This document shows, in pieces, positions 46,150 through 55,839 of a stretch of 62,939 nucleotides of DNA. Source of the stretch: Caldithrix sp. (lineage in GTDB: Bacteria > Zhuqueibacterota > Zhuqueibacteria > Thermofontimicrobiales > Sulfurfontimicrobiaceae); NCBI GenBank assembly GCA_020722815.1, contig DYKB01000035.1, positions 7,131-70,069 on the forward strand. Reading direction: 5' to 3'. Both the position numbers and the translations under genes were made by a program. A model generated the notes under the pieces. It had not been told where the DNA came from. It ran no database searches and saw only the letters and a program-made list of their open reading frames with translations. Each line of letters opens with the position of its first letter. Within the stretch, counting starts at the first letter, position 1.

Positions 46150-49134
46150 ATGATGAAAAAAGTACTGCTAATGACAACGATTCTATTGACGCTCTTATCA
46201 TTAACTGTTCGTGCGGTTGAAGATGGAGAAAATGTATTTCAAAAAACATTCTCCATGCCGAAAGTTGATTTTCCTGGTGGAGTTCCTTACACTTGCTGGG
46301 ATGCTAAAGTATTACCTGATTTTAATAGCAATGGTAAAAATGAAATTTTTATCGCCGCTGATGATCCGTCAAAAGGTGCCTGGTATTTTGTTGTTGAATC
46401 AGATGCAAACAACAGCTATAAAGTTCTCTGGCATTATTTTATTAAAGATTGCGTTTATAGTTATGTTTTGTCCAATACCACGGTCGATGAAGATCTGGAT
46501 AAAGATGGTTTGCCCGAATTATTGGTTGGTGTTGCCCAGGATGCTGGAACCGGATTACCTGGTGTCTGGATCTGGGAAATGGATACGACCATTGTTGATG
46601 CCTATCCATTTTCCATGGATGCACCTACCTGTACTTATGATGTCAACAGTAATGGTGGGTCTGTTTCCTGTATTTTTGCCGCAAATTTGGATAATGATCC
46701 AAATACGGAATTGGTTATAGGTGAAACTAACAATGATATCATTTATGTCGTGGAAGAAACCGGTGGTGATTTGGGATTCCCAATTTTCGAATTGGAATAC
46801 TCAGATACATTAGAAGCGAGCCCTTGGGGTTATTTCTACGGCGACCTGGACAATGACGGTCAAAAAGATTGGGGAATTGGTTCTTCAAGTTTTAATAGTG
46901 TTCGTTTTTTTGAATGTGCCGGTGAAGAGGATAAATATACCATGCATCAGGATTTACAATTAGACAATGATGTCGATGGTTATTGCTTGCGTGGTTTGGG
47001 AACCCGTGACATCAACGGTGACGGACGTACCGAAGTGATTTATGTCCGATACAATGCTCCTGGAAAAGTTTATATTGTTACCAACCCAGGCGAGACAGCC
47101 CTTATTGATTCGACCCATATCTATCAAGCCTACGTCGATCCCAAAAGCCGTTTAGTTGGTGTGGCTTATGGCGATATGGATCATGGTTTTGCCAGTGATG
47201 GTCCCGATATATATTTTGCGGATCGTGATCTGAATATTGTATATGATCTGGAATATACCGGACCTGTTGGTGAAAAAGTGGATATAGCCGAAATTTCCAA
47301 GCCAGAAAATTGGACAGTTTACCCAATTTATCAGGGTGCGCAACGGATGCAAAAAGTCGTTGCCAGTGATTTTGATCGCGATGGCGAAGGCGAACTTGGC
47401 GTTATTTATGCTGGCGGCGATGTAACCTATTTAGAAATTATCGAACACGTTCCCCTACCGGATGCCGGTTTTAAAGTAGCCTGGCATGATGACCCGGATA
47501 CCAATCTGTGTGTAGATCCTGTTTACAGTAATCCGCGTGGTATTTTTGCTGGTTCCGACGTGGATCAGGATGGCAAACCTGAAGTCATGTGTACCGAATA
47601 CAATGGAAAATTCCATGTTTATGAAGTCGTCGCCGATAATACGCTGGAGTGGGTCTGGTCCTATAAGTATCCAGGCGCACCTGCCAATGGTTCCCACCCG
47701 CGTGATTTGAGAGTTGGTGATATCGATGGCAATGGTCGCCAGGAAATTATCGCTTTCATGGGGGCAAATGCAGATGGTATGGCCGCGAAACCGGATAGTA
47801 TCGGGTTCTATTTCTTTGAATGGGATGGCGTAACCGATAACGGTTTTGGTATGAATACAACCACGAACCAATGTGGTACCTTACGCTCAGATCCAACTTA
47901 TATTCTGCCGGTAACTGAAATTGATTCACGTATCGGTACGAGTAACACGGTCGAAGGAATTTATATCGATGACGTGGATTCCGATGGGGATCAGGAAGTA
48001 CTCTTCCCTTGTGATGGTAGCGGTACCTCTGGTGATGGTCTTTACATCTTTTCTTGTTCGGAAGGTGAATTGACCGGTTTTCCGACCTGGCTGGTTGAGG
48101 TGAAAAAACATCGTGGATCTGGTGAAATGACCGGTTCCCCGAAATGTGCCACCTCTGGTGATTTAAATGGCAATGGTAAAAAGGAAGCCATCATGGCGAC
48201 CTGGAATAATGGCCAGATCAATATTTATGAGGCTGTTGCTCCCAATACGTATGAAGAGACTGTCATTTCTACTGATATCACCCAGACTGATGAGGTTGTA
48301 TACAAAGGAATCGGTACCATCGATCTGGATGGCAATGGTGATGATGAATTAATTTTTAACTCCTATTGGAATGCCACAATTTACATCATCAATGCCCCGG
48401 ATAGTATTAAAAATATTGATGTTAACAATCCAGAACATTACGCCTGGTTACGTGCGGATGCTGGTGGCTCAGGCTTGACCGGTGCTTTGGGTGATCAGGA
48501 TCAGGATGGTTTGCCTGAATTCTATGTAACCCTTTACGCGCGTGGCGGCGTTCGTTCCCTGGAATATAATGGCGGTGGTGCTGATTTCATGAAGGCTGAA
48601 AACTGGACCATGCAGGAAGTTTACGTTGATCGCGATTTTGTTTATGGCAAATATTTTGAAAAAGGTGTCCTTTCAGCGGTTCATGGTTCTTTTGGCGTTT
48701 TTGCACCAAAAGTAGATCTCGATAAAGATGGTTACAAAGAAGTTGTTGTGACCAATATCGAATCGCCTTATTCAAATACCTGGCTTTACGTGTTTGAATC
48801 GACACAACAGGGAACCGCGGTTAATAATAACTGGAACATCATTACGCCGAATGATTACAAATTGTCACAGAACTACCCAAACCCATTTAATGCCACCAGT
48901 ATTATTAAATACTACATTCCGCTGGATAAAAATGTCACCATTCGGATTTACAACAGCTTAGGCCAGGTTGTTAAAACATTGGTCGATAATAAGATGCTGC
49001 ACAAGGGCTCGTATGAAGTTACCTGGGATGGAACCAATCAAAATGGTATCCCGGTTTCTTCCGGAACCTATATCTATTCCTTGGAAATTGGCAATCAGTT
49101 TAAGCTGACGAAACAGATGACATTGATGAAATAG
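46150..49134 (+). CDS. Secreted FG-GAP/VCBS-like repeat protein with T9SS sorting domain
   Basis: 994 aa. A signal peptide (residues 1-22) is followed by about twelve repeats centred on D-x-D/N-x-D/N-G-x-x-E motifs, for example DLDKDGLPELL, DINGDGRTEVIY, DVDQDGKPEVM, DIDGNGRQEII, DVDSDGDQEVLF, DLDGNGDDELIF and DLDKDGYKEVVV. Such repeats bind calcium and build a beta-propeller, possibly two of six or seven blades each. The C-terminal 85 residues (YKLSQNYPNPFNATSIIKYYI to KQMTLMK) are a T9SS sorting domain. It is a large surface or extracellular protein, perhaps adhesive. GGAGG is spaced 6 bases from the first ATG. It has a strong promoter and its own terminator, so it is a single-gene unit. 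Confidence 0.87.
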   Translation: MMKKVLLMTTILLTLLSLTVRAVEDGENVFQKTFSMPKVDFPGGVPYTCWDAKVLPDFNSNGKNEIFIAADDPSKGAWYFVVESDANNSYKVLWHYFIKDCVYSYVLSNTTVDEDLDKDGLPELLVGVAQDAGTGLPGVWIWEMDTTIVDAYPFSMDAPTCTYDVNSNGGSVSCIFAANLDNDPNTELVIGETNNDIIYVVEETGGDLGFPIFELEYSDTLEASPWGYFYGDLDNDGQKDWGIGSSSFNSVRFFECAGEEDKYTMHQDLQLDNDVDGYCLRGLGTRDINGDGRTEVIYVRYNAPGKVYIVTNPGETALIDSTHIYQAYVDPKSRLVGVAYGDMDHGFASDGPDIYFADRDLNIVYDLEYTGPVGEKVDIAEISKPENWTVYPIYQGAQRMQKVVASDFDRDGEGELGVIYAGGDVTYLEIIEHVPLPDAGFKVAWHDDPDTNLCVDPVYSNPRGIFAGSDVDQDGKPEVMCTEYNGKFHVYEVVADNTLEWVWSYKYPGAPANGSHPRDLRVGDIDGNGRQEIIAFMGANADGMAAKPDSIGFYFFEWDGVTDNGFGMNTTTNQCGTLRSDPTYILPVTEIDSRIGTSNTVEGIYIDDVDSDGDQEVLFPCDGSGTSGDGLYIFSCSEGELTGFPTWLVEVKKHRGSGEMTGSPKCATSGDLNGNGKKEAIMATWNNGQINIYEAVAPNTYEETVISTDITQTDEVVYKGIGTIDLDGNGDDELIFNSYWNATIYIINAPDSIKNIDVNNPEHYAWLRADAGGSGLTGALGDQDQDGLPEFYVTLYARGGVRSLEYNGGGADFMKAENWTMQEVYVDRDFVYGKYFEKGVLSAVHGSFGVFAPKVDLDKDGYKEVVVTNIESPYSNTWLYVFESTQQGTAVNNNWNIITPNDYKLSQNYPNPFNATSIIKYYIPLDKNVTIRIYNSLGQVVKTLVDNKMLHKGSYEVTWDGTNQNGIPVSSGTYIYSLEIGNQFKLTKQMTLMK

Positions 49135-49237
49135 TTAACAAAATTCACAAATTATGAATGGTAAAAAGCGTTTGCGTTTTGAAATGTGCTTCAAAAAGCG
49201 TGATACGTGATGCGTAATTCGTGAATGAAAAAATTTT

Positions 49238-49273
49238 AAAAAAGCCCTGCCCTGGTGGTGGGGCTTTTTTTTT
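49238..49273 (+). terminator. Rho-independent terminator of the FG-GAP protein gene
   Basis: AAAAAAGCCC and GGGCTTTTTTTTT form the stem of a hairpin whose loop is TGCCCTGGTGGTG, followed by a long T-run. It is about 105 bp after the stop codon. Confidence 0.75.
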
Positions 49274-49330
49274 GTGTGGAAGCGTACTCATAAAAAATAA
49301 GTTTCAATCTGTGAAATCGGTATTTAAATC

Positions 49331-49481
49331 ATACCTGAAATTCTAAAATGAATCGTTTTCGCTGAAGTCTTGACCCCCGCTGTCTCTCCCAAATTCCGCT
49401 TTTGGGAATTTGGGGGAGGCAGGAGGGGGTATTACATTGATTCTGAACATCAAAAATTTCCATTTTAGAATTTTAGGTCAT
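49331..49481. mobile_element. MITE-like element with CCTAAAATTCTAAAATG-type ends
   Basis: The left end ATACCTGAAATTCTAAAATG is nearly the complement of the right end CATTTTAGAATTTTAGGTCAT. The interior holds another palindrome (CTCTCCCAAATTCC / GGAATTTGGGGGAGG). Length is 151 bp with no coding content. No clear target duplication is seen. Confidence 0.65.
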
Positions 49482-49669
49482 ATTAAATTTTGGTTTATTA
49501 ATTGCATTAAATGAATATTTATGAGCAGCGTTTTACTTCAAACAAAGTGAATAAAAATGAGTGAACTATTAAATAAATAATATATTAAACACTATTTCCT
49601 GATAATCATACAAATTTCAAAATGGAGTTTGATCCCCCGAAAATGAATTTCAAATTTGTAGGAGTCTTT

Positions 49670-51619
49670 ATGAAATGGAGTTCCAAAAGTTTTTTATTAA
49701 GTGGAATAATTTTACTATTATGGCAATTTCAGCTTTATCCAAAAATGGATATGAAAAAAGAATCGCTGGAGTTGCTCATTCGATTTTGTGATACTATTCT
49801 CTGGGAGCAGATAACGACAGAGAATGATAGCAATTACGGCGCTATTCGGGAACCACTCTCCATTAATCTTTGTCCCGTTGGAGGAGAAGCGATTTATCCG
49901 CTGACCGTTGCTTATCAGTCAACCAGAATGAAAAAATACGGTTTGGCAGCCTTACGACTGATGAATTGGGTGATTCGAAATCAAAATCATGATGGTACAT
50001 GGTCACCACAGGCGGAATTATCGGTGAATCCAACTTCCCAGCAAATACTGATGCTTGCCTTATCATATCCAATTTTAAAGGAGATACTTCCAAATAAATC
50101 ACGCCAGGTATTTTTGCAGGCATTATTGAAAGGGGGTCAGGTTTTATCCAAAACGACCCAAAAGACATTTTCAGAGCTCCCAACCTCCTGGTTGGCTGAA
50201 ACCGTGGCTGCATTCGCTGTAATTTATGAGGTTTTAAAAATGGAACAAATATCGGAAACATTCTTAAAACCTTTAAAATCATCAACGCTTCAACTCATGC
50301 CACACATCCTTGGCCGCATCAATAAGGATGGTTTGGTTGTGGAAAAAATTTCAGCAGGTAAAAAAGTGACGGGAATCGATGTGGCGATGAATCTGGAAAA
50401 TACAATTCCAAATCTGAAATTGGCTGCACAAATTTTTCCGGAAGCCGGCTGGGAGCCAATCCTCCGAAAAGTATTAGCCTCGCACCTGTATTTCATTCTG
50501 CCGGATGGTTCAATCGACAATTCGTGGGGGATGTATGCGAATTTTCGTTCGGCCAATGGTTATTTTAATACCCCGGGTTGTCAGCGCACCTTCAGTATGT
50601 TCTCGGATTTTGATTCACGGTTTGAAACGGCAGCCGTACGCAATTTCAATAATTTACAACAATCCATCCAAAATGACCTGGTTCCTTTTGGTTTGATTCA
50701 TAAAAATATTTCGCTGGCATCACCGAAATTATTTCCAACTATCAAAAAAGCAATAAATCTGGCCATGACAATTCAATTTGGGACTTCTGCTATTGAACAA
50801 AACAGCCTTCTCCCGGTTGATATTGTCGGATGGTATAAATATTTCCCCCATACCGGGATTGTTCTGGTTCGTTCAAAAAGTTATATAGCCACGATCTCAT
50901 CAATGACGTATCTGAACCCGGCGATGAACGAACAAAATGAATCGAATTTTCAGCTTTCTGGTGGTGGAATTGTGACAAATTTGTGGTCCGAAGAAGTTGG
51001 TTTACTTCAGACGGCGACTCCAACCCGATATGAGCGAAGTACCACCTATTTTCCCAAAACATCTTTTTCCCCGCTACCCCTTTCGTCTCGTATCGAATAT
51101 TATCAGAATGGGGCATATTTTACAAATTTATATGAATTTACATCCCAAATTAATATAAAAAATGAAAATCAGGCGCTGGTACAGGTCGTTTCCACCGGAA
51201 TTTTGAAAAATCAGAAACAGGAGAAAGGGGGGGTTGCCTATCAATTGCTTCATAGTTTTCATGATGATTATTTTGAAAAAGAGTATACATTGCATTATCT
51301 GGATGATAATTGTCAAATCAATTTGATTGAACCCTTTATTCTAGCTGGTGAAACAAAAATCAGTCAGTCAAATTCAAAATCTATTGCTATTAAAAATCCA
51401 CGGGCAATCTGGCAGATAAGTTTAATGAACTCGGATAAAATTGCTATTCAGCCCGGAAAAGAGCAAAACCGGTATCAATGGCCAGTATCAGGGCTGAAAG
51501 CTTTTCCGGTTACTATTGAAATTCCAGCGAAACGAAAAGGAACAAAATATGTCATAAAATATCGCATCGAAAAGTTGCCGCCTTCCAATCTTCAACTGGC
51601 GGATTTTTCATTGGAGTGA
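49670..51619 (+). CDS. Exported alpha/alpha-toroid protein, possibly a polysaccharide-active enzyme
   Basis: 649 aa from ATG 49670, which has GGAG at 5-base spacing and begins a signal peptide (KSFLLSGIILLLWQFQLYP). Residues about 30-330 are helical with repeating motifs (YGLAALRLMNWVIRNQNHDGTWS, LHFI-like segments, ILPDGSIDNSWGMYANF), as in toroid folds of lyases and hydrolases. Residues about 380-649 are beta-rich (YFPHTGIVLVRSKSYIATIS, IEYYQNGAYFTNLYEFTS). This two-part layout recalls heparinase II/III-type polysaccharide lyases, but I do not see their Tyr/His motif clearly, so I do not assign a family. Confidence 0.6.
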   Translation: MKWSSKSFLLSGIILLLWQFQLYPKMDMKKESLELLIRFCDTILWEQITTENDSNYGAIREPLSINLCPVGGEAIYPLTVAYQSTRMKKYGLAALRLMNWVIRNQNHDGTWSPQAELSVNPTSQQILMLALSYPILKEILPNKSRQVFLQALLKGGQVLSKTTQKTFSELPTSWLAETVAAFAVIYEVLKMEQISETFLKPLKSSTLQLMPHILGRINKDGLVVEKISAGKKVTGIDVAMNLENTIPNLKLAAQIFPEAGWEPILRKVLASHLYFILPDGSIDNSWGMYANFRSANGYFNTPGCQRTFSMFSDFDSRFETAAVRNFNNLQQSIQNDLVPFGLIHKNISLASPKLFPTIKKAINLAMTIQFGTSAIEQNSLLPVDIVGWYKYFPHTGIVLVRSKSYIATISSMTYLNPAMNEQNESNFQLSGGGIVTNLWSEEVGLLQTATPTRYERSTTYFPKTSFSPLPLSSRIEYYQNGAYFTNLYEFTSQINIKNENQALVQVVSTGILKNQKQEKGGVAYQLLHSFHDDYFEKEYTLHYLDDNCQINLIEPFILAGETKISQSNSKSIAIKNPRAIWQISLMNSDKIAIQPGKEQNRYQWPVSGLKAFPVTIEIPAKRKGTKYVIKYRIEKLPPSNLQLADFSLE

Positions 51620-51717
51620 TGGGTGGCGTGGTACGTCAGGCATGAAGCGTCATACGTGATAGGGAAAAGTATTTTATTCCACAAAGAACACCCCCAAAGG
51701 TAATCATCGAACCAAAA

Positions 51718-53010
51718 TTAATGCTTGAAGGCGCGCTGTCCCGTAAAAACCATGGTCACTGGTGGATTGGCCGCATTACAGGCTTCGATGACTTCATAAT
51801 CTTTCAATGAGCCGCCTGGTTGACAGATGGCCGTCACCCCTTCCTGAATTCCGACATCCACGCCGTCCCGGAAGGGAAAGAATCCATCAGAAATCATGGC
51901 AGCCCCTTTCAAACCACCGTTCACGGCTTTAACAGCCTGAAAAATTGGTTCCCGTTCTGCGGACGAACGTTTGCCAGCTTTTATTTCCAGTTCAAGTTGA
52001 TAAAGCGGAATGCCGTACATTTTGTAACACTGACCATCAGCAAATTTTTCTTTAGCCTTACTGGCAGCGATTTTCGCAACGCCAACCCGATCCTGCTCGC
52101 CTGTTCCAATTCCAATGGTAACGCCATCTTTGACATAGACCACTGAATTCGAAGTAACGCCCAATATGATCTTCCAGCCGAAAAGCATATCATTCAATTC
52201 TTTCGCATTGGGTTCGCGTTGAATCCGATAATCAATACCGCGATTTCGGGCATTGGCCGGAACAAAGTCGTTCACCGAGCGGATTTGATTGATCTGGGAT
52301 TGCTGAACAATGATGCCACCATCTATCAGTGATTTGAAATCCACGAAGGAATAGTCCGCATATTTAGCCAGTTGATCAATTCGTTTTATCTGTAGAATTC
52401 TCAAATTTTTGCGACTAGCCAGAATTTCAATGGTTCCGGCTTCGTAATCCGGCGCCGCGATAACCTCAAAATAGTGTTGGCTAAAAAATTCTGCCGTTGT
52501 TTTATCAACTGGTTGATTGAAAACAACAGCGCCGCCCATCGCAGCTAACCGATCGGCCATAAAAGCCTTTGTAAAAGCATCGCTTATTTTATTTGCAGCC
52601 GCCACCCCTGATGGATTATTATGCTTCATAATGGCAACCGCTGGACGATCCATCAAAAATTTAAGAATATTTAATGCCGCATCGACATCGGTTAAATTGA
52701 TCTTCCCGGGATGCTTTCCGAACTGAATGAGATCAGCTTCGGTGATGGCACTCACCAGCCCATTTCCGGGCTCGATAAACTGACACTCACCCAGTATCAG
52801 ATTTCCATTCACCAATTCATAAAGCGCGGCTGGTTGATCCGGATTTTCTCCATAGCGCAAACCTCTTTCTTCAACCGCACCTGTGACATCCTTTTTAATT
52901 TTCCAGGTTTTCTTTTGATAAATTAATTTTTGTTCACCGAAAGAAATGGTCATCGTAGATGGAAAAGCATCCGTTAAAATCTCGCTATACATTTTTTTAA
53001 TATTGTTCAT
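51718..53010 (-). CDS. Stand-alone AICAR formyltransferase (C-terminal PurH domain only)
   Basis: 430 aa. It contains the AICAR transformylase domain of PurH: RYGENPDQPAALY, AIMKHNNPSGVA with the catalytic Lys and His, and ISDGFFPFRDGVDVG and ICQPGGSLKDYEVIEACN at the end. The N-terminal IMP cyclohydrolase domain (about 200 aa) is missing, and the protein begins close to the transformylase domain, so this is not a truncation of the reading frame. It formylates AICAR to FAICAR with 10-formyl-tetrahydrofolate. The cyclohydrolase must be encoded elsewhere. It lies 60 bp after hisB on the same strand. Confidence 0.87.
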   Translation of the reverse strand: MNNIKKMYSEILTDAFPSTMTISFGEQKLIYQKKTWKIKKDVTGAVEERGLRYGENPDQPAALYELVNGNLILGECQFIEPGNGLVSAITEADLIQFGKHPGKINLTDVDAALNILKFLMDRPAVAIMKHNNPSGVAAANKISDAFTKAFMADRLAAMGGAVVFNQPVDKTTAEFFSQHYFEVIAAPDYEAGTIEILASRKNLRILQIKRIDQLAKYADYSFVDFKSLIDGGIIVQQSQINQIRSVNDFVPANARNRGIDYRIQREPNAKELNDMLFGWKIILGVTSNSVVYVKDGVTIGIGTGEQDRVGVAKIAASKAKEKFADGQCYKMYGIPLYQLELEIKAGKRSSAEREPIFQAVKAVNGGLKGAAMISDGFFPFRDGVDVGIQEGVTAICQPGGSLKDYEVIEACNAANPPVTMVFTGQRAFKH

Positions 53011-53070
53011 GGACTCATTACCCTGATTTATTATTTGTAGTTTGATGTAAGTTTTTAAATTTTATTGAAA

Positions 53071-53655
53071 TCAAAGAAGTCCCTTGGTGGAACTGGGCGT
53101 ATTTCTTCCCGGTACAATTTCCAGTGCCTCCCGCAGGGCGTAAGCCGTTGCTTTAAATAACGCTTCAATCTTGTGATGTTCATTCAAACCATATTCAATT
53201 TTCAGATGGAGTGTCATCCGGGCATTGGTCGCAAAAGCGCGAAAAAATTCACTGACCATTTCAGTTGGAAACTCGCCGACTTTTTCACGCTTAAATTCAG
53301 CGTTGAGGACAAAAAAGGGTCGACCGGAAATATCCACACAAGCATGTGCCAGAATTTCATCCATTGGCAGCCAGCAGGAGCCATAGCGATGAAAATTCAT
53401 TTTTTCCGACAGCGCTTCACGAAATGCCTGACCCAGGACAATTCCGATATCTTCGATGGAATGGTGCTCGTCAACCTCCAAATCACCCTGACATCTTAAT
53501 TTTAAGTCAAATCGGGCATGAAAAGTCAACAAGCTGAGAAGATGATCAAAAAAACCGATGCCTGACTGAATTTGTGCCTGGCCGGTTCCATCCAGGTTTA
53601 ATTCTAATGAAATTTGTGTTTCTTTGGTTTTCCGTTCAATTGTAACAGGTTTCAT
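53071..53655 (-). CDS. hisB: Imidazoleglycerol-phosphate dehydratase
   Basis: 194 aa monofunctional enzyme of histidine synthesis that dehydrates imidazole glycerol phosphate. The metal-binding His/Glu motifs DEHHSIEDIGI and LNEHHKIEALFKA are intact, as are FFDHLL at the N-terminus and PSSTKG at the end. There is no histidinol-phosphatase domain. It precedes the AICAR transformylase gene. AICAR is the by-product of the preceding His pathway step (HisFH), which gives the pair a metabolic reason. No other his gene is in the window. Confidence 0.95.
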   Translation of the reverse strand: MKPVTIERKTKETQISLELNLDGTGQAQIQSGIGFFDHLLSLLTFHARFDLKLRCQGDLEVDEHHSIEDIGIVLGQAFREALSEKMNFHRYGSCWLPMDEILAHACVDISGRPFFVLNAEFKREKVGEFPTEMVSEFFRAFATNARMTLHLKIEYGLNEHHKIEALFKATAYALREALEIVPGRNTPSSTKGLL

Positions 53656-53737
53656 GACCTATTTTCCTGGAAAAAATACTTTACATTACTCAAATTTTTT
53701 GATATATTGATGCGTGTACTCTAAAAATTTATTCTCT

Positions 53738-53845
53738 ACCGTACACTTTTTTATAAATCTTCTTGAAACCACACTAATGACCCTCACCCCAAGGGAGAGG
53801 GTTGGGGTGAGGGGGCAGATTTTATATAATCAAAAAGTGTACGGT
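53738..53845. mobile_element. MITE-like element with ACCGTACACTTTTT ends
   Basis: The left end ACCGTACACTTTTTTATA is complementary to the right end TATAATCAAAAAGTGTACGGT apart from a small insertion. Inside (53779-53813) is CCCTCACCCCAAGGGAGAGG with GTTGGGGTGAGGG, the same palindromic core as in the MITE at 3014-3236. Length is 108 bp. Target duplication not apparent. Confidence 0.7.
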
Positions 53846-53988
53846 CGTGAAATGCCGGATAATGTTTTTTGTAAATATTGCACTATCTGGTAACGATGAT
53901 TTTTTTGAAATAAAAATAAGGGATTTATTTGATAAATGCAAGTAGTTTAATTTAAAAATGTTATCACCAGATCAGAAAAGGAGTCAAT

Positions 53989-55839
53989 ATGCAAAAATGG
54001 TTAAAAAGAGTTCTCGTCGGGCTTATCCTCATCCTGTTGATTGTTTTCATCTATTTTTGGGAAAGATTTCAGGGTGCCTATAACCTCTACCAACTTTCAG
54101 GTCAACTCATCGAACTGATTGGTAACGATGTCGCTGAAATGAATTTACGATTGACTGGCCAACTTCAGAAATCAAACCAGATCGATTCCCTAACGGCCAA
54201 TTTGAAATATCAAAAAGACCTGGCATTCAACTTTCATCTCTTACTGAATGATAAACAATATTCAATATTAAGTGACTCAGCCGCCACTTTGGTTGCCACC
54301 TCCAACCCTGCACTTTTGATTTCAGGGGCGGGAAATGAATTCCTTAAAAGTAATCCGTTAATATTGCTGGAAGAAATTTTGGAAAATCATCCCCAACTGG
54401 CGCCGATCCTGAAAATCAACTGGTCGCAACGTTTATTGTTCTCGCTCTGGGCTTTACTAAAAAGCAATTTCCATTATGAAAAATTTAATCAGAATTTGTA
54501 CCAGGTGATTGATTTTCCGCAACTTAAAATGACACCAGCACTTTCTTTCTGGTATCAAACCAAAGAATTAAATTCAATCCGACTCACCGGGGTGGATAGT
54601 ACCCAATCAATGGAATTTACCCTTGAATTTAATGATAGAAATTTTCCAGATTTTAAGGTTGATTCCGTCGCGTCCAAAAAAATAATTGTCCAGCAGCCTG
54701 AATTAAATCGCGCAATTTATCGTGGTGCTGTCCGAACCAGTGGTATTATATTGGAGAAAATTTTGCAGCCTGTTCCGGTGGGTGAAGATAAATCAACCCC
54801 AAATGGGGAATTGACTTTTATTGATAAAAATCGGGTCTTAATTGCCCGCGGGACACACCGGGAATTGGGCGAAATTCATGGGACCTTGTTGAAGCCAGAA
54901 GTCCAAAAAATGGTGGATGCCACGCTCTATACGATGTGTTGGGTTTATACGCTGGATAAAGAGGTCTGGTTCATCGATGAATTACGAAAAGCGTACCAGC
55001 GTCTTGAACCATTTATTCCAGCGAAATATCAGGAAGAAATGGCTGGTCTGGCGGCAGCAACTGGCCTTTCACTTGAAGAGATAAAATTGACGAATGTCTT
55101 TCCGGAATTATTCCATTGTTCTGGATTTGCGCTTTACGGGAAAGCCACCGTCGATGGCCGGTTGTATCATGGCCGGGTGCTCGATTATATTACAGAAATG
55201 GGATTACAGTTTCATGCTGTGGTTTTTATCTATAAACCCAATAATTTTAATGCATTCGCCAATATTGGATATGCCGGTTTTATTGGATCCGTTTCGGGGA
55301 TGAATGAGCATCAAGTGGCCTTTGGAGAGATGGGCGGTCGTGGGGAAGGTGATTGGGACGGTATGCCAATGGGATTTATCATGCGTGAAGGTCTGGAGTG
55401 CGCGCAAAATCTTGATCAGGCATTAAAAATTTTTCAGGAAACGCCGCGGACCTGTGAATACTATTATGTAATTTCTGATGGCAAAATTCCGGATGCACGC
55501 GGATTGGCGACCACCCCCAAAAGGTTCGAAGTGGTCTATCCCAACCAGGCGCATGCTTTATTACCCCATCCACTGGAGGATGCGGTGTTACTTTCTGCCG
55601 GCAATCGTTATGAAAAATTGGTCGAACGGGTTAAGGAAAATTATGGAAAATTTACCGTCGAAACCGCCATTCGCTTGATGGATCGGCCCGTAGCTATGAA
55701 AAGCAATCTCCATAACGTTCTGTTTATTCCACAATCTCAGGAATTCTGGGTAGCCAATGCCGGCGCTCGCAAGCCTGCCTGTCAGCAGCCGTACACCCGG
55801 TATTCGTTGAGTGAACTGATTAAGCGATTACCCGAATAA
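53989..55839 (+). CDS. Membrane-anchored C45-type NTN hydrolase/acyltransferase-like protein
   Basis: 616 aa. A single N-terminal membrane helix (VLVGLILILLIVFIYFW, residues 8-24) anchors the protein outside the cytoplasm. Residues 30-270 are a lineage-specific beta-rich domain. From about 270 follows a domain like acyl-CoA:isopenicillin N acyltransferase-type peptidases (family C45): ARGTHRELGEIHGTLL, then Cys377 in FHCSGFALYGKATVDGRLYHGRVLDY, the expected N-terminal nucleophile after self-cleavage, and later NEHQVAFGEMGGRGEGDWDG. Relatives hydrolyse or transfer amide-linked acyl groups; the substrate here is unknown. AAAGGAG is well spaced from the ATG. Confidence 0.75.
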   Translation: MQKWLKRVLVGLILILLIVFIYFWERFQGAYNLYQLSGQLIELIGNDVAEMNLRLTGQLQKSNQIDSLTANLKYQKDLAFNFHLLLNDKQYSILSDSAATLVATSNPALLISGAGNEFLKSNPLILLEEILENHPQLAPILKINWSQRLLFSLWALLKSNFHYEKFNQNLYQVIDFPQLKMTPALSFWYQTKELNSIRLTGVDSTQSMEFTLEFNDRNFPDFKVDSVASKKIIVQQPELNRAIYRGAVRTSGIILEKILQPVPVGEDKSTPNGELTFIDKNRVLIARGTHRELGEIHGTLLKPEVQKMVDATLYTMCWVYTLDKEVWFIDELRKAYQRLEPFIPAKYQEEMAGLAAATGLSLEEIKLTNVFPELFHCSGFALYGKATVDGRLYHGRVLDYITEMGLQFHAVVFIYKPNNFNAFANIGYAGFIGSVSGMNEHQVAFGEMGGRGEGDWDGMPMGFIMREGLECAQNLDQALKIFQETPRTCEYYYVISDGKIPDARGLATTPKRFEVVYPNQAHALLPHPLEDAVLLSAGNRYEKLVERVKENYGKFTVETAIRLMDRPVAMKSNLHNVLFIPQSQEFWVANAGARKPACQQPYTRYSLSELIKRLPE

